From the NCBI RefSeq assembly GCF_002632485.1, contig NZ_NIBU01000037.1, positions 1 to 37,610 of the forward strand: 37,610 bases of DNA. The letters run 5' to 3'. This document shows, one piece after another, positions 10,056 through 16,894 of this stretch. A model generated the notes under the pieces. That model ran no database searches. It saw only the letters and a list, made by a program, of their open reading frames with translations, and was not told where the DNA came from. Within the stretch, counting starts at the first letter, position 1, and every line of letters starts with the position of its first letter. The position numbers and the translations under genes are program-made. The DNA is from Xenorhabdus innexi. GTDB lineage: Bacteria; Pseudomonadota; Gammaproteobacteria; Enterobacterales; Enterobacteriaceae.

Positions 10056-10943
10056 TTAATTTGCATTTTTCAAATTGTAGGGTTGTGAAACTGTTGGGAT
10101 CTTATTTCTGGGTATAGAAACCCAGACAGCAATAATAATGATGCAGGCTCCGACAAATTGGAGCACAGAAAATGTTTGCTCCAGAAAAATAAAACCCAGT
10201 ATGCAAGCCGATAATGCGCTCATAAATCCTAAAAAAGATATTGTGACGACGGGTAATTTTTCAATCCCCCGAAACCAGACAATGTAAGAAAATACTGCCC
10301 CCATCAGACATAAATAGCTATAGCCGACGATATTGACTAATGTAATCTGAGACGGTATTCCCTCAGTTAAAATAGCCACAGGCAATAGCATCAATCCACC
10401 TAACATTAATTGCCAGCCAGTGAAGCTGAGTAGTGATAAATTAGTCGGTCGGTTCCAATATTTTGTTAAAACAACACCTAATGCCATGCAACCGCATCCC
10501 ATAAAACCAGCAATAATTCCCTGCCAGTTTAAATGAGTATCTGCATTTGTCACGAGTAGGGCAATTCCTATCACTCCAAGAATTGCTGAAGTAATATGCA
10601 TTTTAGTCAGCGGGGTTTTGAGCAGAAAAGTGCTCAGCAGAATAATAAAAATAGGTTGGCAGGCCATAATCAAAGCGGCTGTTCCGCCGGGAAGGTACCA
10701 TGCTGCCATAAAGAGGAAATAAAAAAAGGCACCGATATTTAACAACCCCAGAATAGCCAAGCGTAACCACCAGACTCCCTTAGGAAAAGTACGGCAAATT
10801 AATAATAATAAAATTCCGGCTGGCAGTGCTCTGAGAGTGGCGGCCAGTAAGGGAGTATTAGGAGGTAACATTTCAGTAGTAACAACATAAGTGCTTCCCC
10901 ATATAACTGGTGCTAATGCGGTAAACATAAGATTACGGAGCAT
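10056..10943 (-). CDS. EamA/DMT family exporter
   Basis: A 295-aa inner-membrane protein with ten hydrophobic segments in two EamA repeats (about residues 5-130 and 145-280). The first repeat starts with the typical APVIWGSTYVVTTEMLPPNTP and includes LRALPAGILLLL; the second ends VGACIIIIAVWVS. The family exports amino acids, metabolites or drugs. A ribosome site (AGGA, 7 bp upstream) supports the start at 10943. It is the first gene of a two-gene unit with the FMN reductase and is divergent from the MarR regulator, with two operator-like palindromes between them. Confidence 0.88.
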   Translation of the reverse strand: MLRNLMFTALAPVIWGSTYVVTTEMLPPNTPLLAATLRALPAGILLLLICRTFPKGVWWLRLAILGLLNIGAFFYFLFMAAWYLPGGTAALIMACQPIFIILLSTFLLKTPLTKMHITSAILGVIGIALLVTNADTHLNWQGIIAGFMGCGCMALGVVLTKYWNRPTNLSLLSFTGWQLMLGGLMLLPVAILTEGIPSQITLVNIVGYSYLCLMGAVFSYIVWFRGIEKLPVVTISFLGFMSALSACILGFIFLEQTFSVLQFVGACIIIIAVWVSIPRNKIPTVSQPYNLKNAN

Positions 10944-11078
10944 TATAATTTCCTGTGTGGTTTTTCTTTGTTTATGGTTTTATCCATCGTTTTTCAATTT
11001 GCTGCTTTATTTGGCTGCAACTTGAAATCCATAGGTGGCAGATGCCAAAAAAACAGCCTTGAATTTCATCTTGAAAAG

Positions 11079-11096
11079 TATCTTTACATAAAGATA
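11079..11096. promoter_or_regulatory. Perfect 18-bp MarR-type operator candidate
   Basis: TATCTTT-ACAT-AAAGATA is a perfect inverted repeat with 7-bp arms and a 4-bp spacer, located between the divergent eamA and marR-like genes. The size and symmetry suit a MarR dimer. Confidence 0.65.
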
Positions 11097-11130
11097 AATT
11101 AAAGTAATAGCCTATGCAAATTTTATCAAG

Positions 11131-11148
11131 TATCTTTTCACAAAAATA
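11131..11148. promoter_or_regulatory. Second, one-mismatch copy of the MarR-type operator
   Basis: TATCTTT-TCAC-AAAAATA repeats the 11079-11096 palindrome with one mismatch in the right arm. Its centre is 52 bp from the first, close to five helical turns, so the two sites face the same side of the DNA. It ends 18 bp before the marR-like start codon, which fits autorepression. Confidence 0.6.
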
Positions 11149-11166
11149 AATGAATAGGGAAAAACC

Positions 11167-11658
11167 ATGAAGTACGATCACGTTGACCGTTTACTTATAC
11201 AGTGGGAGCAGCAACGTCCAGATCTTGATCCATCACCGATGGGTGTTATCGGGCGTTTAAACCGGGTGAATAAAATTATTGAACAAAGATTACAGGCTAC
11301 ATTCAAAACATTTGACCTGAGCGCTATTGAGTTTGATATTCTTGCAACACTGCGTCGTTATGACACGCCAATCACACCAACCGAAATGTATCAGTCAGTT
11401 ATGTTAACTTCAGGCGCGATGAGTACCCGTATTGAACATATGGTACAGCGTGGATTGGTTGAACGAGCAGCTAATGATAAAGATCGGCGCAGTTGTAAAG
11501 TCTCTTTAACTTCAGAGGGAAAGGAGCTGATTGATAAAGCTGTTGAAAGTCATTTGGAAAACGAAAGAGGAATTCTCAGCGCATTATCGCATGAACAACA
11601 AGAGCAGTTGGCTATGCTATTACGGCATTGGTTGTTAACGAATGAATCAGATATTTAA
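11167..11658 (+). CDS. MarR family transcriptional regulator
   Basis: A 163-aa winged-helix dimeric repressor. The recognition region is TPTEMYQSVMLTSGAMSTRI and the wing contains RAANDKDRRSCKVSLTSEG, with the conserved D-x-R-D/R signature. N- and C-terminal helices form the dimer interface. It is divergent from the EamA/FMN-reductase unit. Two copies of the same palindrome in the shared promoter region indicate that it controls both directions. Ligands of such regulators are typically phenolic or oxidising compounds; the ligand here is unknown. Confidence 0.92.
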   Translation: MKYDHVDRLLIQWEQQRPDLDPSPMGVIGRLNRVNKIIEQRLQATFKTFDLSAIEFDILATLRRYDTPITPTEMYQSVMLTSGAMSTRIEHMVQRGLVERAANDKDRRSCKVSLTSEGKELIDKAVESHLENERGILSALSHEQQEQLAMLLRHWLLTNESDI

Positions 11659-11765
11659 GATTAGTCCGATAATTTTTCTTTTTTTAGAATAATCTTTTAT
11701 AAAAGATATTTCTTAATGTTAAGTGAAAATAACTTTAGTAAAAAGTTCATTAAGAAATGAAAAGA

Positions 11766-11797
11766 GACTTTGCCCCGACAGGATTCAGGGCAAAGTC
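11766..11797 (-). terminator. Terminator of the copper receptor gene
   Basis: Perfect 10-bp arms GACTTTGCCC / GGGCAAAGTC with a 12-nt loop, followed on the minus strand by a T-rich tract (TCTTTTC). It lies 15 bp past the TonB-dependent receptor stop. Confidence 0.85.
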
Positions 11798-11811
11798 CGG
11801 GAGGTCAGAAA

Positions 11812-13971
11812 TTAGAATTTCACGTTAAATCTAGCCCAATAAGTACGGCCCGGCTCATTAATAGATGTGTTGGCAGAATAACCAAACCCACTGTCTCCTG
11901 CCCGATTTAAGTGTTCGCTATAAGTTTTATTAAAAATATTATCAACACCAGCACTTACCTGAATATTTTTAGTCACCTTATAGGCGGCATTCGCAGAAAG
12001 AACGGCAAAACCTGCGCTGCGGTCGAAATCTTTTCCGACCACATTTCCTTCATTAATTGCAATCCGGTTCTGGCTGCTAACCAGTCGCAATAAACTGTTA
12101 GCACTCCAGTCTCCCTGTTTCCAGCCTAAACCAAAGCGAGCTTCCAGTGGTGGAGTTTGTGGTAATGGGCGATTGTCTGAATTATTTCTTGCCCAGGAAT
12201 AAGCCAGACTTGCATCTGTTTTCCAATTTTCACTCAGGTGATAGCCAACGCCCATTTCTCCACCAAAGATAGTGGCTTCTATGTTACTGACATTATCGAC
12301 TTTTTTATTTTTGTCAGAATAATGGAACAGAATAAAATCATCGATTTTACCGGCATAAGCTGAAACCCAGCCTTGTAGGTTATGGTCGTTATAATGCGCA
12401 CCAATGTCTAACTGGGTTGTTTTCTCTGTTTTCAGTTGATTGAAAACGCGGCCCTTTGACCAGAATAACTCCCAAAAATCAGGGAAGCGTTCAGTATAAC
12501 CGACACCAGCATAGAACATTACCGGAACCTCTTTCAGGTTATGCTCATAACGAACAAAACCGGCCGGTAACGTATCGGTTCGTTCTTCCCGATTTTTCTG
12601 CTCTTCCCGAGGATATTTATCCACCAGCACACGGTCTAATCGGATACCGCCAATGACCTTACTTTGTGCATTAATATCACCGGTCAGCTCACTAAAAATC
12701 CCGAAATCGCGGAAACGGGCATCTTTTTGTGATTGATTACGGTGAGTATTTGCCTGCATATCCATACCGCTTTGCAGTTTGAAATCCTCCCAAACCCATG
12801 TGCCCATCATGCGTCCGCCAAAAGTTTGGCGATCCAGCTGATGAGCCATTTTCATGCCGCTACCATGACCACCATGACCACCATGACCACCATGACCACC
12901 ATGACCACCATGACTATTGTGTCCGCCATGGCTCATATGACCACTGTTCATATGATGGCTGCCGTGCGCCATATGGCTGTCACCCTGTCCCATTTTCATT
13001 GCAGAAGGAGAAGGGCGGGATAAATTATCCATGACATGAGTCGTGGAGTTGTAATAAAAATTAGTCTCGAACTTGTCAAATACATCGCCGATATTGTATT
13101 TCTCAAAACGCATACCCAAACTCTCACGTTTGAATTTAGAACCATCCATTGATCTACCGGCATAACGGGCGTTGCCATCTCCCTGTCCGGCATTTAACTC
13201 CAGCAGAGTATCTTCATCAGGTGTCCAACCTAATGCAACATCGGTATTCCATTTACTCCAATGGGAAGGAACACGATATCCGTCACCATCTTTATAATCA
13301 TTAGAGCGGGATTTGTTACCGATAAGGCGCATATAACCATACTGATTGCCGAAACTCAGGTCAGCATTACCATCCCAGCGTCCATTAGATCCGGCGACTG
13401 TACTGATATTACCTTTAGCATCCGGTTCTGAAAATTGCGGGCGGGAGCGTTCAAAACGAATCGTTCCCGCTGAATTTCCCGGTCCCCAAAGGACAGTCTG
13501 AGGCCCTTTAACCAAACTCAATACATCGTAACTTTCAGGCGAAATATAAGAGCTGGGTGCATCCATCCGTGATGGACAGGAACCCATAACTTCGCCATCG
13601 TCAATCAGCATACGTAAACGCGAGCCAAACATTCCACGAAATACAGGATCACCATTGGTTCCGCCATTACGAACCTGAGAAAAGCCGGGGATAGTTTTCA
13701 GATAATCCGAGCCATCGCTGGCGGGTACAGGCTGACGAGGCGTTTTAAGTGAGGAAAAAATATTAAGGGGTGACGTGGCCGGAGCAGTTACCGTGATCAC
13801 TGATTCATGCTCATAAGTTGCATTTCCATGAACGGTATTTTCACGCACTGAGTGTGAGTCTTTTGTTTCTTCAACGCGCTCTTTTGTTGCAGCCAGACTA
13901 TTTGGAATGAAGAGTGCAATAGCTAAAGCGGTAGCCAGAGGCGATACGCGAAACAATTGTGTAGCAGACAT
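11812..13971 (-). CDS. TonB-dependent copper receptor (OprC/NosA type)
   Basis: A 719-aa outer-membrane receptor for copper uptake. A signal peptide (LATALAIALFIPNSLAA) is followed by a plug domain with FRGMFGSRLRMLIDDGEVMG and CPSRMDAPSSYISPESYD, a block typical of TonB-copper receptors (TIGR01778-like). The barrel ends in a C-terminal aromatic (YWARFNVKF). Residues about 325-377 are a striking His/Met/Gly-rich insertion with five GGH units, probably an extracellular copper-binding loop. AAGGA lies 9 bp upstream of the start. The DUF2946 gene lies 124 bp upstream on the same strand, the arrangement often seen for copper receptors. Expression is presumably controlled by copper, but no known copper box was recognised. 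Confidence 0.93.
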   Translation of the reverse strand: MSATQLFRVSPLATALAIALFIPNSLAATKERVEETKDSHSVRENTVHGNATYEHESVITVTAPATSPLNIFSSLKTPRQPVPASDGSDYLKTIPGFSQVRNGGTNGDPVFRGMFGSRLRMLIDDGEVMGSCPSRMDAPSSYISPESYDVLSLVKGPQTVLWGPGNSAGTIRFERSRPQFSEPDAKGNISTVAGSNGRWDGNADLSFGNQYGYMRLIGNKSRSNDYKDGDGYRVPSHWSKWNTDVALGWTPDEDTLLELNAGQGDGNARYAGRSMDGSKFKRESLGMRFEKYNIGDVFDKFETNFYYNSTTHVMDNLSRPSPSAMKMGQGDSHMAHGSHHMNSGHMSHGGHNSHGGHGGHGGHGGHGGHGSGMKMAHQLDRQTFGGRMMGTWVWEDFKLQSGMDMQANTHRNQSQKDARFRDFGIFSELTGDINAQSKVIGGIRLDRVLVDKYPREEQKNREERTDTLPAGFVRYEHNLKEVPVMFYAGVGYTERFPDFWELFWSKGRVFNQLKTEKTTQLDIGAHYNDHNLQGWVSAYAGKIDDFILFHYSDKNKKVDNVSNIEATIFGGEMGVGYHLSENWKTDASLAYSWARNNSDNRPLPQTPPLEARFGLGWKQGDWSANSLLRLVSSQNRIAINEGNVVGKDFDRSAGFAVLSANAAYKVTKNIQVSAGVDNIFNKTYSEHLNRAGDSGFGYSANTSINEPGRTYWARFNVKF
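12865..12909. repeat. Five perfect 9-bp tandem repeats inside the copper receptor gene
   Basis: ATGACCACC is repeated five times without error, followed by a partial unit. On the coding (minus) strand each unit reads Gly-Gly-His. Copy-number change would keep the frame while changing the number of histidines. Confidence 0.95.
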
Positions 13972-14095
13972 GAAAAATATTCCTTAATTAATCACAAATC
14001 CTGTTTTTGAATTTGCTTAAAAAAATAGCGACTTGCCCTGTCAAAATGATTTCAGGCAAGGAAAACAGATGTTTTATTTCATTCAGATAAGCAGA

Positions 14096-14527
14096 TTAAT
14101 TAAGGGGTGGTGCGCGCGGTTGTGAATCACCATAGAACAACCGGATAACCGGACCAGAAAAACGGGAGGCTGGTGGAGCACGGGAAATCATCAGGGTCAA
14201 CAAAATGAAAGGAATAAACGACCCTGACAATAACGGCAGGTTAATCAATAGCTGGCAATAGCCACAGGCAATATCATCCATCAACCCCATATGAACATGG
14301 TCAATACCATGATGATTCATACTATCTGATTGATGATGATTGTTTTGCATATCAGGCATTGGCATACCATGACATGCTTCACTTTTCATACCACCGCGAT
14401 GATGTTCCAGTGTTTTTGATACCACAGGAGCAATGAACAGCATCAGAATTGCCAATAAAGCAATCAGGGCTGGTGTTCGGCGCTGTGATAGATGAAAAAG
14501 TGATAACAAACTATTGATCCAGATCAA
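14096..14527 (-). CDS. DUF2946 family protein, copper-uptake associated
   Basis: A protein of up to 143 aa with an N-terminal membrane segment (LIALLAILMLFIAPVV), a His/Met-rich periplasmic middle part (SDSMNHHGIDHVHMG) and the family Cys pair in IACGYCQLL, followed by a second hydrophobic stretch. DUF2946 proteins usually precede TonB-dependent copper receptors and are thought to handle copper in the periplasm; the exact role is not established. The Cys, His and Met residues are good copper(I) ligands. The start is uncertain: the TTG at 14527 has no clear ribosome site, and a TTG at 14509 behind CTGGATC is also possible. It is probably co-transcribed with the receptor downstream. Confidence 0.82.
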   Translation of the reverse strand: MIWINSLLSLFHLSQRRTPALIALLAILMLFIAPVVSKTLEHHRGGMKSEACHGMPMPDMQNNHHQSDSMNHHGIDHVHMGLMDDIACGYCQLLINLPLLSGSFIPFILLTLMISRAPPASRFSGPVIRLFYGDSQPRAPPLN

Positions 14528-14534
14528 TACTAAC

Positions 14535-14549
14535 GATTGGGCGCCAATC
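14535..14549. promoter_or_regulatory. Inverted repeat just upstream of the DUF2946 gene
   Basis: GATTGG-GCG-CCAATC has perfect 6-bp arms and lies 8 bp upstream of the TTG start at 14527. It may be an operator or part of the 5' leader. No match to a known metal-regulator box was recognised. Confidence 0.3.
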
Positions 14550-14585
14550 TTACTGTATTTTTACTGATTTTGTTAAAGAATTTTT

Positions 14586-14601
14586 CGCTGATTAATCAGC
14601 G
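14586..14601. repeat. 16-bp palindrome at the ankyrin gene stop
   Basis: CGCTGAT-TA-ATCAGCG is perfectly symmetric and overlaps the ankyrin stop codon. No T-tract follows on the minus strand, so a terminator is doubtful. Confidence 0.4.
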
Positions 14602-15133
14602 TTAGCACTTTCCAATAGTTTAATGATGTCTTTATATCCACGATTACGAGCATGTGTAAGCGCTGTAACCCCGTTTTTATCCGGTATGTTCACATCAGCG
14701 CCACCCTTGATAAGCCGATTAATGATATCGACATAAACAGAAGAACCATTACCTAATACGACAGCCTCCATTAATGCCGTCCACCCTAACTTGTTAATAT
14801 GATTTGGGTTAACACCAGCATCCAGCAGAATTTGTACGGTTTCAGGATATCCTTTCTCTGCTGCGGGGATCAGTGCTGTTCCTCCGTAGCGGTTGGTATC
14901 CTTCAGGTTGGCTCCATGATGTAAGGTTGAAATGAGAATTTCATTATAGCCCTGTGCTCCGGCAAGCAAATAGGGAGTATCGAGTAGTGTATCTTTTGCA
15001 TTAACATCAGCACCGGATTGGATTAGAAAAATAGCAATTTCAGTATAGTTATGCTGTGTAGCCAGCATGAGCGGGGTGCGTAATTGCCCGTCACGCTCAT
15101 CAAGTAGGGCTTTATTTTTCCATGTGAAAGGTT
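14592..15133 (-). pseudogene. Ankyrin repeat protein, 3' part, split from its start by an IS200-type element
   Basis: This minus-strand frame encodes about 180 residues with five or so ankyrin repeats, shown by repeated motifs such as RTPLMLATQHNYTEIAIFLI, GADVNAKD and GWTALMEAVV. The longest frame starting at an internal ATG (15068) encodes 158 aa, but clear ankyrin-type sequence (ALLDERDGQLRTPL) continues upstream of it and meets TAA exactly at the insertion-sequence boundary near 15134. On the other side of the element an ATG with AGGAG (start 15715, MKLKL) is in the right place to be the original start. Removing about 566 bp restores one frame of about 185 aa. There is no signal peptide. 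It lies downstream of the pseudo-metzincin gene, so it probably was the second gene of that operon. Confidence 0.8.
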
Positions 15134-15139
15134 AAAACC

Positions 15140-15167
15140 ACCGACTTTAGTCGGTCAGCTTTAGCTG
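15140..15167. repeat. Left-end double hairpin of the IS200-type element
   Basis: Two adjacent hairpins share a TTTA loop: ACCGAC-TTTA-GTCGGT and CAGC-TTTA-GCTG. The first matches the right-end hairpin and is the likely TnpA recognition structure on single-stranded DNA. Confidence 0.75.
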
Positions 15168-15177
15168 CGATACTCTG

Positions 15178-15194
15178 TTGCACGAGAGGTGCAA
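15178..15194 (+). promoter_or_regulatory. tnpA: Hairpin enclosing the tnpA ribosome-binding site
   Basis: TTGCAC-GAGAG-GTGCAA forms a 6-bp stem whose loop and right arm contain the GAGAGG ribosome site of tnpA (ATG at 15196). Translational repression by a 5' stem-loop is known for IS200, so this probably keeps transposase low. Confidence 0.6.
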
Positions 15195-15195
15195 T

Positions 15196-15624
15196 ATGGA
15201 TTACAGATATGGCAGCCACACGGTATTTCAGATTGAGTATCATTTCGTGTGGGTAACGAAATACAGGTACCCAGTACTGATAGGTGAAGTTGGCCTACGG
15301 GTGCGAGAGCTAGTTCGTCAGACCTGTGAAGCTTTTGAAATCAGGATAGTCGAAGGTGTCGTGAGCAAAGACCATGTACACATACTGGTCAGTTGTCCTC
15401 CGAGCTTAGCGCCGTCAGAAATCATGAGGCGACTAAAGGGAAGGACAGCGAGCAAGTTGTTTGAAGAGTTTGCTCACCTGAAAAAGCGCTACTGGGGTCA
15501 GCATTTTTGGGGTAGAGGCTATTTTTGTGCAACGGTAGGCCAGTTAACGGAAGAGATGATAAAGGCCTATCTGGAACATCATTTTGAACCCAACCCGAAT
15601 GATAACTTCAGGCTGGATAATTGA
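15196..15624 (+). CDS. tnpA: IS200/IS605 family Y1 transposase TnpA
   Basis: A 142-aa HUH endonuclease/transposase that cuts and joins single-stranded DNA via a 5'-phosphotyrosine. The HUH motif is His60-Val-His62 in SKDHVHILVSCPP and the catalytic tyrosine is Tyr125 in EEMIKAYLEHHF. The N-terminus (MDYRYGSHTV, YHFVWVTKYRYPVL) is typical of IS200 transposases, and the length is normal, so it appears intact. The ATG at 15196 is used; a TTG at 15178 would start inside the regulatory hairpin. No tnpB is present in this copy. Confidence 0.95.
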   Translation: MDYRYGSHTVFQIEYHFVWVTKYRYPVLIGEVGLRVRELVRQTCEAFEIRIVEGVVSKDHVHILVSCPPSLAPSEIMRRLKGRTASKLFEEFAHLKKRYWGQHFWGRGYFCATVGQLTEEMIKAYLEHHFEPNPNDNFRLDN

Positions 15625-15695
15625 CGCATCGTTCAGCCGATGCGTATCCGGACTTTCAGTCCGTTAATCACTAACCCACCGACTTTAGTCGGTGG
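15624..15695. repeat. Right-end hairpin array of the IS200-type element
   Basis: Three hairpins follow the tnpA stop: ACGCATCG/CGATGCGT (15624-15645), CGGAC/GTCCG (15649-15663) and CCACCGAC/GTCGGTGG (15676-15695). The last repeats the left-end hairpin and is the likely transposase site; the first two could act as terminators. Confidence 0.75.
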
Positions 15696-15697
15696 TT

Positions 15698-15715
15698 GTT
15701 GAGTTTTAATTTCAT
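15698..15715 (-). pseudogene. Detached start of the disrupted ankyrin gene
   Basis: ATG at 15715, with AGGAG about 14 bp upstream, reads M-K-L-K-L before running into the insertion element. It lies 36 bp past the stop of the pseudo-metzincin gene, as expected for the second gene of an operon. The link to the ankyrin frame at 14592-15133 is inferred from position and restored frame. Confidence 0.55.
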
Positions 15716-15751
15716 GGTTAACTTAGCACTCCTGTTTATAACTATTTTTAT

Positions 15752-16717
15752 TTACCCCACAATCACCATAATACGGGCAATTAAAGGATATGTTATTGTC
15801 TTGGTGTTACATAGCCGATTTTTTTCTCTATTATTCTTACTCAATGCCATAACCACATCAAAACCTAAGCACATTCTTGCAACCATTTCTTCTTGAGGTG
15901 AAAGATGTATATTATTAATATCAAGCGCATCTTCTTCTTCATCAAAACTAACTAAATCCTGAATGTAATCAGATGTATTATTCCTATACATAAGGCGAGG
16001 TGATGCACTATCATTTAATGATATATAATAAAGCTCTGGAGAATACCAAGGTATCATATTACGAAACAAATCAACATTTGGATTATCGGGAACGAAACCA
16101 AGAGCATATCCCAAGTGTCTGACAAGTAATATATACATGAATCTTTTTACTGCGTCCCCGCTATTATGAACATCTCTAAAACTTCTCATTATCGTTGAGA
16201 TGGTTTCATCATTAATTACTGTTATGTAATTATCAATATATATTCCATATTGATTGGCGAGATTATATCCTGCCATAACAGTCGTGTTTATATTATCACT
16301 GTTTGGAATATAGGCTATAGCAGGTTCAAGAGCTGTTGTTCTAGATATAAGATTTGATAATGAGTATCCTATGGAAAAATTAGCCTGTTCTCCGAAGCGA
16401 ACTTGCCTAATAGTTAATTGAGGATATACATCCCGGATAAACCTCCTCCAGTAATCAACAGCAAGAGCAATCTGATCTGTATAATCAATTACATGACTAT
16501 GTTCATCAAATGAAACACGAACTATAGCGCCGCCGGGTGGAATTGTATAAATAATGCTTCCTCCGTAAGCACTGACAGGATTATAATTTTGATCATTCTC
16601 TGACTGTGATGTATCAACTCTGTATTTAATTATTTCTTCAGCGAAAGAAATTTTCGGTAAAATAAATATAATCGATAATATTAAAAAAATATTTCTCAAG
16701 AAAGGATTTTTATTCAT
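15752..16717 (-). CDS. Secreted metzincin-like protein lacking zinc ligands (candidate pseudo-protease)
   Basis: A 321-aa exported protein. The signal peptide is MNKNPFLRN, a hydrophobic stretch, then ISFA. The mature part begins with a beta-rich region and a helix (IALAVDYWRRFI) like the start of matrixin catalytic domains. Residues 200-210, RHLGYALGFVP, align with the metzincin motif HExxHxxGxxH, but the three His and the Glu are replaced by R, Y, P and H. FRNMIPW (about 218-224) could be a Met-turn. It is therefore probably a non-catalytic relative, or a different fold with a chance match. The start at 16717 is preferred over 16738 because it gives the signal peptide. The disrupted ankyrin gene follows 36 bp downstream. 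Function unknown. Confidence 0.6.
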   Translation of the reverse strand: MNKNPFLRNIFLILSIIFILPKISFAEEIIKYRVDTSQSENDQNYNPVSAYGGSIIYTIPPGGAIVRVSFDEHSHVIDYTDQIALAVDYWRRFIRDVYPQLTIRQVRFGEQANFSIGYSLSNLISRTTALEPAIAYIPNSDNINTTVMAGYNLANQYGIYIDNYITVINDETISTIMRSFRDVHNSGDAVKRFMYILLVRHLGYALGFVPDNPNVDLFRNMIPWYSPELYYISLNDSASPRLMYRNNTSDYIQDLVSFDEEEDALDINNIHLSPQEEMVARMCLGFDVVMALSKNNREKNRLCNTKTITYPLIARIMVIVG

Positions 16718-16845
16718 AACATTTAACCCACTCAACATAGTTCATTTAGTAATGATGTTTTTGATGGTTTAATGTGTTTGTCTGACAATATTTAAATTCA
16801 ACGCCACCATAGCATACTTAAATTGAATATTTAATATACATTTTT

Positions 16846-16855
16846 AGACCGGTCT
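16846..16855. promoter_or_regulatory. AGACCGGTCT palindrome upstream of the metzincin-like gene
   Basis: A perfect 10-bp palindrome about 130 bp upstream of the 16717 start and just past the LysR gene. It could be an operator. Symmetry is the only evidence. Confidence 0.25.
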
Positions 16856-16894
16856 TATTGATTTTATGATGTCTCATTAAATATGGTTTCGGGG

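Larger units (their letters stand above)
15134..15699 (+). mobile_element. IS200-type insertion sequence (tnpA only), about 566 bp
   Basis: The element carries a single Y1 transposase gene. Both ends have subterminal hairpins with the same TTTA loop: left ACCGAC-TTTA-GTCGGT (15140-15155) and right CCACCGAC-TTTA-GTCGGTGG (15676-15695). There are no terminal inverted repeats in the usual sense, as expected for the IS200/IS605 family. Extra hairpins lie at 15156-15167, 15624-15645 and 15649-15663. The exact ends are inferred: this interval is chosen because cutting it out rejoins the ankyrin frame (length congruent with 2 modulo 3), and could be off by a few bases. Confidence 0.85.

Noticed and set aside
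12865-12909. Short regular repeats as a possible CRISPR array
   Set aside because: The units are 9 bp, directly adjacent and without spacers, and they encode GGH in the receptor.
12733-13034. Plus-strand open frames with Thr-Met or Asp-His repeats
   Set aside because: They are read-outs of the 9-bp repeat on the strand opposite the copper receptor gene, without ribosome sites or recognisable domains.
14586-14601. Terminator at the ankyrin stop
   Set aside because: The stem is good but no T-run follows on the minus strand and the loop is too small.
15752-16717. Active metalloprotease toxin
   Set aside because: None of the HExxHxxGxxH metal-binding residues is present at the aligned positions.
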